Shown here one piece after another: positions 1 through 9,330 of a DNA stretch of 41,852 nucleotides. Location: assembly GCF_024105655.1 (NCBI RefSeq), contig NZ_JAAAMH010000024.1, positions 1 through 41,852 on the forward strand. Direction: 5' to 3'. The number at the start of each line of letters is the position of its first letter. Within the stretch, counting starts at the first letter, position 1. Source of the stretch: Aliihoeflea sp. 40Bstr573 (GTDB lineage Bacteria > Pseudomonadota > Alphaproteobacteria > Rhizobiales > Rhizobiaceae). Position numbers and translations under genes: made by a program. The notes under the pieces were generated by a model that saw only the letters and a list, made by a program, of their open reading frames with translations, had not been told where the DNA came from and did no database searches.

Positions 1-88
1 GCTGCTGGAGCCTATCGGCAACATCCCGCCGGCCGAAGCCGAGGAACGCTACTACGCCATGCTGGAGCAGCCAGACATGGCAGCGTAA
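1..88 (+). CDS. IS3-family transposase OrfB, C-terminal fragment
   Basis: This is the last 28 codons of a DDE integrase-type transposase, recognised by its conserved tail motif EPIGNIPPAEAE followed by an aromatic pair (YY). The catalytic DDE residues are upstream of the window, so activity cannot be judged. OrfB of IS3 elements is normally made by programmed frameshifting from OrfA and catalyses cut-out and integration of the element. The fragment is partial because the window starts here, not because the gene is visibly broken. Confidence 0.85.
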   Translation, partial: LLEPIGNIPPAEAEERYYAMLEQPDMAA

Positions 89-127
89 CTTAATTCAAAC
101 GGCCTCCGGCAAACCCGGGGCGATTCA
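1..127 (+). mobile_element. IS3-family insertion sequence, 3' end (partial)
   Basis: Bases 1-88 are open in one frame and encode the last residues of an IS3-family OrfB transposase (…LLEPIGNIPPAEAEERYYAM… ending DMAA, stop TAA at 86-88). This tail is characteristic of IS3-group integrase-type transposases. About 35 bases further on, the sequence ending in ggggcgattca at 117-127 looks like the right inverted repeat, whose reverse complement begins TGAATCGCCCCGGG. The rest of the element lies outside the window. The AraC-like frame that follows starts immediately after this end, so the element appears to be inserted in that gene. Confidence 0.85.
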
Positions 128-504
128 CCCTGTTCGACGTCGCCCCGGACCAGACGAGGCGACGCCCAGCCTTGTCCCGCAAACAGCTTAGAACAGCGCT
201 GGAATACATCGACGCCCATTGTGCGGATGTGTTGCGTCTGAGTGACCTTGCCAGACTTGTCGGAGTTTCGGACACCTATTTCAGCCACGCCTTCAAGGCG
301 GCGACAGGCGTCCCGCCGCATCGGTTCGTCATGCAGGAGCGGATCCGCAAGGCTCAGGCGCTCATGGTCACGCGGCATATCTTGCTCGTCGACGTAGCGG
401 CGCAATGCGGCTTTTCTGACCAAGCGCATTTCAACAGAGTGTTTCGGTCCGTCGCCGGGATGACCCCCGCAGCCTGGCGGCGGGACCAAGGGGCGGCCCA
501 ATGA
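128..504 (+). pseudogene. AraC-family regulator, 5'-truncated by IS insertion
   Basis: The visible protein is the C-terminal DNA-binding part of an AraC/XylS regulator. It has two helix-turn-helix units, one around LSDLARLVGVSDTYFSHAFK and the second around VDVAAQCGFSDQAHFNRVFR, followed by the usual AGMTPAAWRR end. The N-terminal sensing domain is missing. The frame stays open backwards through 128-171 (encoding LFDVAPDQTRRR…) into the IS end and meets a stop at 91-93. A TTG at 172 could start a 110-residue product, but its only purine-rich site is about 12 bases upstream, so a native start there is doubtful. AraC proteins of this sort often activate the siderophore receptor beside them, and a TonB receptor follows 158 bases downstream. 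The stub could still be expressed from an IS-borne promoter as an unregulated DNA-binding domain. Confidence 0.8.
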
Positions 505-662
505 ATGATAAATTTGCACCATTTGCCGGACCACGTGTCAGCCTGGAGACAAAATCAGGCAAACTGGTCAAGAATGTTCAATCCAATCGGCTAAAGTAGA
601 GCTAAACGGTCAACTTTGAGGGGCGCGGAACCGAAGCCGCGCGGGGTTGACTGGAGCTCGTT

Positions 663-2846
663 ATGACCGACCGTTCGCACTATCGATTGATGCTCGCCGC
701 CGGCGTGGCGACACTTGCCCTTGTGCCGGTGTTCGACGCATCGGCTCAGCAGGCGACCGAACTCGAGGAGATCGTCGTCGAGGGCCAAGGCACGGAAGAG
801 GCAGGCGGCGTCGGACCCGTCACTGGCGTCGTTGCGCGCTCGACGCGTACGGGCATGAAATCGGCGACCGAGATCGAGGCCATTCCGCAAGCGGTCTCCG
901 TCGTGGGGCGCACCGAGATCGACGACATGGGCGCGCAGAATGTCGGCGAGGCGCTGCGCTACACGCCCGGCGCGTTCACGCAGCCCTTCGGCACGGACGC
1001 CGACACGAACTGGCTGTTCCTGCGCGGTTTCCAGGCGACGCAGACCGGCGCCTACATGGATGGTCTCCAGCTCTTTGGCTACGCTTTCGGCAGCTTTTAC
1101 GTCGATACGTTCGGCCTCGAGCGGGTCGAGGTGCTCAAGGGGCCGGCCTCCGTTCTCTACGGCGGCAGCAACCCGGGCGGAATCGTCAACTACGTTTCCA
1201 AGCGGCCCGACTTCAGCCGGGAAAAATACGTCGAGAGCGGCATCAACGATGCCGGCAAGGGCTATGTGGGCTTCGACTTCTCCGACCTCGCGAACGAAAC
1301 CGTTGCCCTGCGGGTCAACGGGCGCGTGCAGGGCGGCAACGGCTACAGCGATTTCCAGGACGGGTGGCGCGGTTTCGTCGCGCCGAGCATCACCGTGCGC
1401 CCGGACGAGCTGACCAGCTTCACCGTCTTCGGCAACTACACCCACATCGACGAGACGCACAATGGCGACAGCTTCCTGCCCTACGAAGGCACGGTCGTCG
1501 ACCGCGTCGTCGGCGGCGTGAACTACGGCCGGATCGATCGCGATGCCAATTTCACCGAGCCGTCGGTCGACTTCTACGAACGCCGCCAGGGCTCGGTCGG
1601 CTATGAGCTCGAGCATACGTTCGACAATCAATGGACTGCGCGCTCCAACGCGCGCTTCGGCGTTGCCGACGTCGAGGAGCAGTTTCTCTACGCCAATGGC
1701 TACGTCGCCGGCAGCCCGACGCTTCTCGACCGGGTCAACTTCGCCCACCAGACGCGCTCGACCACCTTCCTGATCGACAACCAGATCGAGGGAACGGTCG
1801 ACACCGGCGCTGTCGAGCACCGCATCCTCGCGGGCGTGAACTACAAGTACTTCAACGTCGATCAGGTGCAGGCCTCGGCTCTGTTCGGCACGACGCCGCC
1901 GATCGACGCGTTCAATCCAGTCTACGGATCGCCGCTCACCGACCCGGTGTCCTACACGAACCAGGACCTGACCCAACGCCAGCTCGGCATCTATCTGCAG
2001 GACCAGATGCGCTTCGGCGGCGGCTGGATCGCGACGCTGAACGGCCGCTACGACAAGGGCTGGCTCGAAGCTCATGACCGGCCGACCTTCTACGCGCCGA
2101 CGCAGGACGTGACCCAGAAGCGCAGCGACGGGCAGTTTTCAGGCCGCGCAGGCCTGGCGTACGAATTCGCCAACGGTCTAACGCCCTATGTGAGCGTCGC
2201 GAGCTTCTTCAACCCGATCATCGGTACCGACGCGAACGGCGACCTGTTTTCGCCCGAGGACGGCGTCCAGTACGAAGCCGGTGTCAAATACGCGCCGACC
2301 TTCATCGATGGCCTCTTCACCCTCTCCGTCTTCGACCTGACACGCGAGAACGTGCCGTCCAATGTCACGGCTTTCACGCAGCTACAGATCGGCGAAGTGC
2401 GCTCGCGCGGCTTCGAGGCCGAGGCCAAGGTGAACGTGACCGAGCAGTTCAAGGTGACGGCCGGCCTGACCGCCTACGACATTGAGATCACCGAGGATGC
2501 GAACGCCGCGCTGATCGGCAACACCCCTTTCATCGTGCCCGAGGTGCTTGCCTCGGTCTCCGGCGACTACACGTTCCGGGAGGACGGCGCATGGTATGAC
2601 GGCGTGACGGCGGGTGCCGGCGTGCGCTATGTCGGCTCCTCGTGGGTAGATAACGAGAACTCGTTGAAAGTCCCCTCCGCAACCCTCGTCGACCTCAAGC
2701 TGGGCTACGAGAAGGACGACTGGGGCGTGTCGCTCAACGTGACCAACGTGTTCGACGAGACCTATGTGGCGAGCTGCCAGGGAATGGCGGTATGCTCCTA
2801 TGGCGAGGGACGTTCCTTCAAGCTCAAGGCTCATGCGCGCTGGTGA
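663..2846 (+). CDS. TonB-dependent ferric-siderophore receptor
   Basis: This 727-residue outer membrane receptor has an N-terminal signal peptide ending near DASA|QQ (about residue 29), a TonB-box-like EEIVVEG, then a plug domain (RSTRTGMKSATEIEAIPQAVSVV… LRGF, with the VEVLKGPASVLYG motif). A 22-strand barrel follows, ending in an aromatic-poor HARW C-terminus. This matches the FhuA/FpvA siderophore-receptor type (TIGR01783-like) in order and length. The receptor would bind a ferric siderophore and pass it to the periplasm using TonB energy. The start at 663 is preceded by TGGAG about 9 bases upstream. The ATPase gene begins 2 bases after its stop, so it heads a likely five-part uptake operon. 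The siderophore itself cannot be deduced. Confidence 0.93.
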   Translation: MTDRSHYRLMLAAGVATLALVPVFDASAQQATELEEIVVEGQGTEEAGGVGPVTGVVARSTRTGMKSATEIEAIPQAVSVVGRTEIDDMGAQNVGEALRYTPGAFTQPFGTDADTNWLFLRGFQATQTGAYMDGLQLFGYAFGSFYVDTFGLERVEVLKGPASVLYGGSNPGGIVNYVSKRPDFSREKYVESGINDAGKGYVGFDFSDLANETVALRVNGRVQGGNGYSDFQDGWRGFVAPSITVRPDELTSFTVFGNYTHIDETHNGDSFLPYEGTVVDRVVGGVNYGRIDRDANFTEPSVDFYERRQGSVGYELEHTFDNQWTARSNARFGVADVEEQFLYANGYVAGSPTLLDRVNFAHQTRSTTFLIDNQIEGTVDTGAVEHRILAGVNYKYFNVDQVQASALFGTTPPIDAFNPVYGSPLTDPVSYTNQDLTQRQLGIYLQDQMRFGGGWIATLNGRYDKGWLEAHDRPTFYAPTQDVTQKRSDGQFSGRAGLAYEFANGLTPYVSVASFFNPIIGTDANGDLFSPEDGVQYEAGVKYAPTFIDGLFTLSVFDLTRENVPSNVTAFTQLQIGEVRSRGFEAEAKVNVTEQFKVTAGLTAYDIEITEDANAALIGNTPFIVPEVLASVSGDYTFREDGAWYDGVTAGAGVRYVGSSWVDNENSLKVPSATLVDLKLGYEKDDWGVSLNVTNVFDETYVASCQGMAVCSYGEGRSFKLKAHARW

Positions 2847-2848
2847 GG

Positions 2849-3649
2849 ATGGCTGAAAGCGACATTGTGAAACAGGCAGGATTGCTGGCGCTGGAGGAGG
2901 TCACCTTCAGCGCCGGTTCTGTTTCAATCCTGCAGCCGGTTTCCCTCGATCTTCATCGCGGCCGGATGACCGGTGTGATCGGCCCGAACGGTTCGGGCAA
3001 GAGCTCGATGGTGCGCCTCGTCGCGCGCCAGCAGCAGCCGACCTCCGGCACCATCCGGCTCGACGGACGCCCTCTCGATGGTTTCGGCGACCGTGAGCTG
3101 GCGCGGCGGATTGCCTACATGCCTCAGTTCACGCCGCCTGCCGAAGGAATGACGGTGCGCGAACTCGTCGCGCTCGGGCGCTTTCCATGGCATGGCGCGC
3201 TCGGCCGATTTTCCCTTGAAGACCGCGAAAAGGTGGACATCGCGCTGGAGCGCACCGAGCTGACCCGTTTTGCCGACCGGCTGATCGACAGCCTTTCCGG
3301 CGGCGAGCGCCAGCGTGCCTGGCTGGCGATGATGCTGGCGCAGGACACGGCCTGCCTGATCCTCGACGAGCCGACTTCCGCGCTCGACATCGCTCATCAG
3401 GCCGACATGCTGGCGCTCGTGCGCGACCTGACGCGCGAACGCGACCTCGCCGCGCTCATTGTCCTGCACGATGTCAACATGGCCGCCCGCTACTGCGACG
3501 AACTCGTGGCGCTGAAAGGCGGCCGGATCGTCGCGCGCGGCGCGCCCGAATCGATCGTCGAGCCCGGGACGCTGGAAGCGCTCTACGGTCTGCGTATGGG
3601 CATCCTGCCTCACCCGGCGACGGGACAGCCGCTCAGCTACGTCGCCTGA
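2849..3649 (+). CDS. FhuC/FecE-like siderophore ABC transporter ATPase
   Basis: This 266-residue nucleotide-binding subunit has Walker A GPNGSGKS (residues 45-52), Q-loop region YMPQ near 90-93, ABC signature LSGGERQ (149-155), Walker B CLILDEP (169-175) and a switch histidine in VLHDVN. Length and order match FhuC/FecE, which hydrolyse ATP on the cytoplasmic face to drive ferric-siderophore import. The frame is open further upstream into the receptor gene, but ATG 2849 lies 2 bases after the receptor stop and gives the usual N-terminus, so I chose it. It is followed 3 bases after its stop by the binding-protein gene, which fits one operon with translational coupling. Confidence 0.93.
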   Translation: MAESDIVKQAGLLALEEVTFSAGSVSILQPVSLDLHRGRMTGVIGPNGSGKSSMVRLVARQQQPTSGTIRLDGRPLDGFGDRELARRIAYMPQFTPPAEGMTVRELVALGRFPWHGALGRFSLEDREKVDIALERTELTRFADRLIDSLSGGERQRAWLAMMLAQDTACLILDEPTSALDIAHQADMLALVRDLTRERDLAALIVLHDVNMAARYCDELVALKGGRIVARGAPESIVEPGTLEALYGLRMGILPHPATGQPLSYVA

Positions 3650-3652
3650 GCC

Positions 3653-4549
3653 ATGGCGACCGAGCGCCGACTCCCGCTGGCAATGACCCGTCGCGCCTTC
3701 ATGGCCGCAGGCGCGGCGGCGCTTGCCGCCAGGCGCGCGGACGCGGCCACCCTTCCCCGTCTTGCGATCATCGACTGGGCCCTGCTCGAGACGGCACTGG
3801 CGCTGGGCGCGGTGCCGGCTGCAGCCAGCGAACTCATCCAATACCGTTCGCTCGTCGTCGAGCCCGAACTTCCTGGCACGGTCGCCGATCTCGGCCTTCG
3901 CGGATCGCCAAGCTTCGAGATGCTGCGCCAGGTCGCACCAGACCTCATCTTGATTTCGCAGTTCTACGACTATCAGCGCCCGCAACTGGAGCGCATCGCA
4001 CCCGTGCTCAGCCTTCCGGTCTACGAGGCCGGCACTGCGCCTTACGCGCTCGTGGAAGCTTCGACGCTGAGGTTGGGCGAGGCGGTGGGCCTGAGACGCA
4101 AGGCGCGCGCCTATGTCGACGACACTGCAAACGAGATCGCGCGGCGGCGTGCAGCGCTTGCGCCGCATCGCGACCGCCCGGTCTTCGTCATCAACCTCGG
4201 CGATTCCCGCCATTTTCGTGCATTCGGCGGCGATTCCATGTTTGGGGACGTGGTCGACCGTCTCGGACTCACCAACGCCTGGACCGACACGACGAGCTAC
4301 AGCGCAGCAGCGCCGGTCGGCATTGAGGCGCTCGCCCGCAGGCCGGAAGCGGGCATCGTCATCGTCGAGCCGTCCCCGCCGGAAGTCGCGCGCGGACTGC
4401 CCCGCAATGCCATCTGGAACGCCCTTCCCGCTGTCCGGGACGGCCGCGTCGCGAGCATCGCGCCCGTCAGCCATTTCGGCGGGCTTCCTTCGGCGCGCCG
4501 CTTCGCGCGCCTCCTCGAGGCAGCCCTGTCGCACTGGCCGGCATCATGA
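3653..4549 (+). CDS. FhuD-like periplasmic ferric-siderophore-binding protein
   Basis: The 298-residue protein begins with a twin-arginine signal (TRRAFMAAGAAAL, residues about 9-21), as in many FhuD homologues, so it should be exported folded by the Tat system. The body has the helical-backbone binding protein pattern: PRLAIIDWALLETALALGAVP, DLGLRGSPSFEMLRQVAPDLILI, and a late NAWTDTTSYSAAAPVGIEAL segment. It would carry the ferric siderophore from the receptor to the permease. The stop overlaps the ATG of the permease gene in an ATGA arrangement (4546-4549), a classical sign of translational coupling. There is no lipobox, so it is probably a soluble periplasmic protein. Confidence 0.9.
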   Translation: MATERRLPLAMTRRAFMAAGAAALAARRADAATLPRLAIIDWALLETALALGAVPAAASELIQYRSLVVEPELPGTVADLGLRGSPSFEMLRQVAPDLILISQFYDYQRPQLERIAPVLSLPVYEAGTAPYALVEASTLRLGEAVGLRRKARAYVDDTANEIARRRAALAPHRDRPVFVINLGDSRHFRAFGGDSMFGDVVDRLGLTNAWTDTTSYSAAAPVGIEALARRPEAGIVIVEPSPPEVARGLPRNAIWNALPAVRDGRVASIAPVSHFGGLPSARRFARLLEAALSHWPAS

Positions 4550-6504
4550 CGTCCAGACGCGTCCTGCTGCCATGGGCCGCAATGGCCGTGCTTGCCGCTG
4601 TCCTGTTCGCATGGAAGGTCCGCGACGCCTGGCCTGTAGGCGGCGACCACCTGCAATGGGTCATCCTCCAAAATGCGGTCCTGCCCCGCGCCGCCGTTGC
4701 GATCCTGGCAGGCGCGGCGCTTGGGCTGGCCGGCCTTCTGCTCCAGCGCGTGTTGCGCAATGCGCTCGCCGAGCCCTCGACGCTCGGCATTTCGGCGGGC
4801 GCGCAGCTTGCAATGGCGCTTGCCACTCTTTTCGCCCCCGCTTTGATGATCTGGTCGGTCGGCTTCGTCGCCTTCACCGGCGGCATCGCCGCCGTCGCGA
4901 TCATTCTCGCCCTTACCTGGCGGCGCGGGCTCGAACCGGTCTCCGTCGTGTTGGCGGGTATGATGGTGGCGCTGACGGCCAATGCTGCCAGCGCCGCGCT
5001 CATCCTCGCCAATGGGGACTATCTGTTCTCGCTCTTCATCTGGGGCGGGGGCTCGCTCGTCCAGCAGAGCTGGGACCCGGCCGTCACCATCGGCTCGCGA
5101 CTGGCCATCGGCCTTGCGGCAGCGATCCTGCTCCTGCGCCCGCTCGCAATTCTCGGTCTCGACGACGCATCGGCGCGCAGCCTGGGCGTCGCGCTGCACG
5201 CCAGCCGCTTCGCCATTGTCGCGCTGGCCGTATGGATCGCGACGACCGTCGTCGCCGCGGTCGGCGTCATCGGTTTCGTGGGCCTCGCCGCGCCCGCGCT
5301 CGCGACGCTTTCCGGCGCGCGCACGCTCGGCCAGCGCGTCGTCGCCGCGCCGCTGATCGGCGCGATCCTTCTGTGGCTGACCGATGGCCTGGTGCAGTTG
5401 GTCTCGGGTGTCGGCGGGGAGCGCCTGCCAACTGGCGCCGCAACGGCACTTCTCGGCGGCCCCTTGTTACTTTGGATTCTGCCGCGCCTGCGCATGATGG
5501 AATGGCCATCCTTGAGCACGCTGATGGCGGCTTCTCGACGTGCGGCCAGACCATCCGCGATTATTGTCATTGCGCTGGTAGCCCTGTTCGGGGCAGCGCT
5601 GGCTGCCCTGTTGATCGGCAGCGGTCCCGAAGGATGGAGTGTCGCCACCGGCAGCCTTCTGGCAGACCTGTCGCAATGGCGCGCCCCGCGTATCGTCGTC
5701 GCGGCGGCGGCCGGCGCGATGCTTGCCGCTGCGGGGGTGATGGTTCAGCGTCTGACGGGGAACCCGCTGGCAAGTCCCGAGGTGCTCGGCGTGGGAACGG
5801 GAGCTGGTGCAGGGCTCACCGCGGTGCTCCTCGTCAACGCCGCCGCAAGCCTGTTCTGGCAGATCGCCGGCGCCGCAGCCGGAGCGCTCGGCGCGCTGTT
5901 GCTCATTCTCGGCGTTGCCGCGCGCGGCAAATTCGGCCCGGAGCGTCTGCTTCTGGGCGGCGTGGCGATCGGGGCCGCCGCAAGCGCCGTCATCACCGCT
6001 GTCATCGCCATGGGCACCATGACATCCTACACGCTGCTGACCTGGCTGACTGGGTCCACGGCGCAGGCCGATGCGACGCAGGCCTGGACCGCGCTGGCGC
6101 TGGCCGTGATGCTCGTCGCTCCTGCGTTCCTGGCCGTGCGCTGGCTCGAGATCCTGCCGCTCGGCGGCGAGACGGCGAAAAGTCTTGGCGTTCCGTTGAA
6201 GCGTGCCCGATTCGCCGTCGTGCTGCTCTCCGCGCTGATGACGGCCGCGGCGGCTATGTTCGTCGGCCCGCTCTCCTTCATCGGCCTCATTGCCCCGCAC
6301 CTGGCGCGCCTTGTCGGCCTCGGCCGCGCGCGCGATCACCTTCTTGGCGCAGTTTTGCTGGGCGCGGCGCTCATGGTGCTGTCGGACTGGCTCGCACGCA
6401 TGGTCGCCTTCCCCTATCAGCTTCCCGTCGGCCTCTTCGCCTCGCTGATCGGCGGTCCCTATCTCATATACCTGCTGTCAAGCGGTGCTCGCAGCCGCCA
6501 TTGA
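4546..6504 (+). CDS. FhuB-like fused siderophore permease (two FecCD domains)
   Basis: The 652-residue, very hydrophobic protein contains two tandem FecCD-type permease domains. Each carries the conserved coupling segments: LLLQRVLRNALAEPSTLGISAGA in the first and VMVQRLTGNPLASPEVLGVGTGAG in the second. The end of each half has the GFVGLAAPALA and SFIGLIAPHLARL signatures. The doubled length is that of FhuB, which forms the whole membrane channel as one chain instead of a homodimer or heterodimer. Expected topology is about 18-20 membrane segments. It works with the ATPase and binding protein encoded just upstream. A short GGGTG/CACCC inverted repeat lies just after the stop (6507-6525) but has no T-run. 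Confidence 0.93.
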   Translation: MTSRRVLLPWAAMAVLAAVLFAWKVRDAWPVGGDHLQWVILQNAVLPRAAVAILAGAALGLAGLLLQRVLRNALAEPSTLGISAGAQLAMALATLFAPALMIWSVGFVAFTGGIAAVAIILALTWRRGLEPVSVVLAGMMVALTANAASAALILANGDYLFSLFIWGGGSLVQQSWDPAVTIGSRLAIGLAAAILLLRPLAILGLDDASARSLGVALHASRFAIVALAVWIATTVVAAVGVIGFVGLAAPALATLSGARTLGQRVVAAPLIGAILLWLTDGLVQLVSGVGGERLPTGAATALLGGPLLLWILPRLRMMEWPSLSTLMAASRRAARPSAIIVIALVALFGAALAALLIGSGPEGWSVATGSLLADLSQWRAPRIVVAAAAGAMLAAAGVMVQRLTGNPLASPEVLGVGTGAGAGLTAVLLVNAAASLFWQIAGAAAGALGALLLILGVAARGKFGPERLLLGGVAIGAAASAVITAVIAMGTMTSYTLLTWLTGSTAQADATQAWTALALAVMLVAPAFLAVRWLEILPLGGETAKSLGVPLKRARFAVVLLSALMTAAAAMFVGPLSFIGLIAPHLARLVGLGRARDHLLGAVLLGAALMVLSDWLARMVAFPYQLPVGLFASLIGGPYLIYLLSSGARSRH

Positions 6505-6653
6505 CGGGGTGAAACCAAGACACCCGCTCCAGCGGCGTTTGCACCACAAGACCGATGCCTGCCAGCCCCACCGCTGCGCCGCAATAGCTTTCTGGAGCCG
6601 GCCAGACGCAGGCGAGGCACGGAGCTTTGTATTTCGGACGCCCCGTGAGTTCT

Positions 6654-7505
6654 TCACCTGAACAAGACTACGGGAATCTTGCAGGATCGAATCATTTGGG
6701 CTGTCGTCGAACCGATGATCATCGCTCGGATTCGGGAGTGGCCATACGCTCCCATCACGAGCAGGTCGATGCCATCACGTTCGACGACGTCGGAGATCGC
6801 ATCTTCCGGCTGCCCGGAGGCGATCTCGGTCGAAGCCTGATGCCCGCCGGCCGCAAGCGTCGCCCGCGCATCTTCCAGTCGTCGCAGACGATCGGCATTT
6901 TCGCTGCCCACTGTCAAAAGCCGAATGTCGAGCCCAGCGAAAAGTGGCGCTCGCGCAATGTGATCGACTGCCTTCATCACGCTGGGGCCACCATCATAGG
7001 CGATAAGCACCTTCTCGATCGGCCGGAAAGCGCGTGCTGCCACGAAGACCGGCTTGGTCGCCGCGCGGGCCAGGCGTTCGAGATTGGAACCGAGATGAAG
7101 CTTTGCGAAATCCGCAGCCTCGCCGCGCTTGCCGATGACGATGCCGTGCGCACCGGATTCGGACTCGGCGACCTCCTCCAGGACATCGCCATGGCGCAGC
7201 CGTGAGGTCACTTTCTCGATCCCGGCAGAACGAAGAATTTCTTCGGCGTCTTCGAGGATGGCACGGCCACGCTTCTGCGCCAGTTTGGATCGCTGCTCGT
7301 CGAGGCCCGACAATTCTTCCAGCAGGGCCGTACGCGCGCCGAGCGCAATTGAGCCGGACAAGTCAGCACTCGCCGTCTCGCGACGTCCGAGAACATGCAG
7401 GAGTTCGACAGGCGTACCAGTGCGGCTGGCGATCCAGGCGGCGTTGTCGCAAACACTTCTTGAATAGATCGAGCCGTCGATCAGGGCGATGAGCTTCTCG
7501 GTCAT
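6654..7505 (-). CDS. Universal stress protein, tandem UspA domains
   Basis: The 283-residue cytoplasmic protein holds two Usp folds. The first covers roughly residues 1-145 (MTEKLIALIDGS… ending with TKPVFVAAR). The second runs from about 150 (EKVLIAYDGGPSVMKAVDH) to the end. The second half has the ATP-binding motif of Usp proteins, G-x2-G-x9-G(S/T), seen as MGAYGHSRIRAMIIGSTT. The equivalent in the first half is degenerate. The start at 7505 has a strong purine-rich AGGAAAGGGG stretch just upstream. The gene lies 17 bases after the SulP transporter gene on the same strand, so the two are probably co-transcribed. The signal or process it serves is unknown. Confidence 0.88.
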   Translation of the reverse strand: MTEKLIALIDGSIYSRSVCDNAAWIASRTGTPVELLHVLGRRETASADLSGSIALGARTALLEELSGLDEQRSKLAQKRGRAILEDAEEILRSAGIEKVTSRLRHGDVLEEVAESESGAHGIVIGKRGEAADFAKLHLGSNLERLARAATKPVFVAARAFRPIEKVLIAYDGGPSVMKAVDHIARAPLFAGLDIRLLTVGSENADRLRRLEDARATLAAGGHQASTEIASGQPEDAISDVVERDGIDLLVMGAYGHSRIRAMIIGSTTAQMIRSCKIPVVLFR

Positions 7506-7522
7506 TCGTTTTTCCCCTTTCC

Positions 7523-9007
7523 TCAGTGCGCCATCAGCTTGTCGAGCGCGCCGGGCTTGTCATGGATGGCCAGGCGGTCGACGATGGTCTCGCTTGCCGC
7601 ATTCATGCCGACGATCTCGACTTCCGCGCCGTCCCGACGGAATTTCAGCACCGCCATGTCGAGCGCGGCCACGCTGGAAATATCCCAGATATGCGCACGC
7701 GAGACGTCGATGGTGACCTTCTCCAAAACCTCCCTGAAATCGAACGCGGCCATGAAATCTTCCGCCGAGACGAAGAAGAGCTGGCCCTCGACGACATAGG
7801 TCCGATGACGCCCGTCCGCGCTGAGGCTGGACGACACGCGGAAGAGCTGCGCGATCTTCCAGGCAAAGAAGATGCCCGACAGAAAGACGCCGATCAGCAC
7901 GCCATAGGCAAGGTTGTGCGTGAAGACGACGGTGACCACCGTCGCCAGCATGACGATGGAGGAGGATCGCGGGTGATCCTTCAGATTGACGATCGACGAC
8001 CAGGAAAAGGTGCCGATCGAGACCATGATCATGATCGCAACAAGCGCGGCCATCGGAATCCGGCTGACGAGGTCGCCCAGAACCAGGATCATGAAGAGGA
8101 GGAAGACGCCGGCGGCGAAGGTCGACAGCCGCCCGCGTCCGCCGGACTTCACGTTGATGATCGACTGACCGATCATCGCACAACCCGCCATTCCGCCGAT
8201 GAAGCCCGTGGCCGTATTCGCGATGCCTTGGCCGATGCACTCCTGATGACGGTCCGAAGGCGTGTCGGTCAGGTCATCGACGATCTGTGCCGTCATCAGG
8301 GATTCGAGCAGGCCGACGACGGCAACCGCCGCCGAATAGGGCAGGATGATCAAAAGTGTCTCGAGGGTCAGCGGAATGTCCGGGATCAGGAAGACCGGAA
8401 GCGTGGACGGCAACTCGCCCATATCGCCGACCGTGCGCACGTCGAAGCCGAACAGGATGGCGACCGTGGTCAGAACGATGATGCAGACCAGCGGTGATGG
8501 GACCGCCTTGGTCGCATAAGGGAAGAGGTAGATGATCGCGAGCCCGGCAGCGACCATGACATAGGTCAGGTTCGGCACGCCGACGAGTTCGGGTATCTGC
8601 GCCATGAAGATCAGGATCGCCAAGGCATTGACGAAGCCTGTCATCACCGAGCGCGAGACGAAGCGCATGACCGAGCCGAGCTTCAGGAAACCGGCGCCGA
8701 TTTGCAGCAATCCGGCGAGGACGGTCGCAGCCAGCAGATATTCGAGCCCGTGATCGCGCACAAGCGTGACCATGAGGACTGCCGTCGCTGCGGTCGCTGC
8801 CGAGATCATGCCGGGGCGGCCGCCGACGAATGCGATCATCACGGCGATCGAGAAAGACGCGTAAAGGCCGATCTTGGGATCGACACCGGCGATGATGGAG
8901 AATGCGATGGCTTCGGGAATGAGCGCGAGCGCGACGACGAGCCCGGAGAGCAGGTCTCCGCGCACATTGCCGAACCATTGCGCGCGATAGGCGGACAAGG
9001 AGGTCAT
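7523..9007 (-). CDS. SulP-family anion transporter with STAS domain
   Basis: The 494-residue membrane protein has the SulP/SLC26 layout. An N-terminal transmembrane region of about 10-14 helices begins [32 protein letters not shown], and a cytoplasmic STAS domain follows from about residue 395 ([14 protein letters not shown]… [14 protein letters not shown]). It exchanges or co-transports an inorganic anion such as sulfate or bicarbonate, and the sequence does not settle which. The shortish central part with [22 protein letters not shown] is typical of bacterial BicA/YbaR-like members. ATG 9007 gives a standard N-terminus but only a weak GGAA ribosome site. It is the first gene of a likely two-gene unit with the downstream universal stress gene. 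Confidence 0.9.
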   Translation of the reverse strand: MTSLSAYRAQWFGNVRGDLLSGLVVALALIPEAIAFSIIAGVDPKIGLYASFSIAVMIAFVGGRPGMISAATAATAVLMVTLVRDHGLEYLLAATVLAGLLQIGAGFLKLGSVMRFVSRSVMTGFVNALAILIFMAQIPELVGVPNLTYVMVAAGLAIIYLFPYATKAVPSPLVCIIVLTTVAILFGFDVRTVGDMGELPSTLPVFLIPDIPLTLETLLIILPYSAAVAVVGLLESLMTAQIVDDLTDTPSDRHQECIGQGIANTATGFIGGMAGCAMIGQSIINVKSGGRGRLSTFAAGVFLLFMILVLGDLVSRIPMAALVAIMIMVSIGTFSWSSIVNLKDHPRSSSIVMLATVVTVVFTHNLAYGVLIGVFLSGIFFAWKIAQLFRVSSSLSADGRHRTYVVEGQLFFVSAEDFMAAFDFREVLEKVTIDVSRAHIWDISSVAALDMAVLKFRRDGAEVEIVGMNAASETIVDRLAIHDKPGALDKLMAH

Positions 9008-9330
9008 GAAGTTCCAGATGATGAGAAAACCAAACCAGCGGCCCTGGATATCGAGGGTCGCACCGGGAGGACGGTATTTGATTCAGTTGTCCGGCGGATC
9101 GGCGGCCGGAAGAGCCACCCGGAATTGCACCGGGTCCTGATGGATGCCGCTTCTTAGCCCAGGCCTATGCCGCCCTGCAATGGCCTTCGGCGTCGAGTTC
9201 GCCGCGAGCGCCAGCACGATGCGGCTTCGGCAGCGTGCGTCCGGGCAGTTCCCTGCTGCCATGAGCGTCGCCGCTTTCCGTGGGAGGCTCAAACCGGGCG
9301 CGTCATGGGTCGTGACAGGACGTTTGACCT
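9008..9330. other. Intergenic stretch without a supported gene
   Basis: These 323 bases separate the end of the selenocysteine operon (9331, reading leftwards) from the start of the SulP gene. Short open frames exist on both strands, the longest fully inside it being 69 codons on the - strand at 9083-9292. None shows a recognisable domain, a good ribosome site or convincing codon use. The part next to 9007 must hold the SulP promoter, but I cannot pick a confident -35/-10 pair. No clear terminator hairpin with a T-run was seen after the 9331 gene. Confidence 0.5.

Noticed and set aside
556-571. Tandem CAGGCAAA/CTGGTCAA upstream of the TonB receptor as an AraC operator
   Set aside because: The two units agree at only 5 of 8 positions, which is close to chance. 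A TAAAGT -10 can be drawn at 592-597 but without a matching -35.
4113-6512. Open frame of about 800 codons overlapping the siderophore binding protein and permease on the same strand
   Set aside because: The translation is Arg/Ala-rich with no fold, and the two true genes in the other frames match FhuD and FhuB throughout.
6507-6525. GGGTG/CACCC repeat after fhuB as a rho-independent terminator
   Set aside because: The stem is only 5 bp and there is no T-run after it.
9083-9292. 69-codon open frame between the sel operon and the SulP gene
   Set aside because: No good ribosome site, no recognisable motif, and other frames are open over the same bases.
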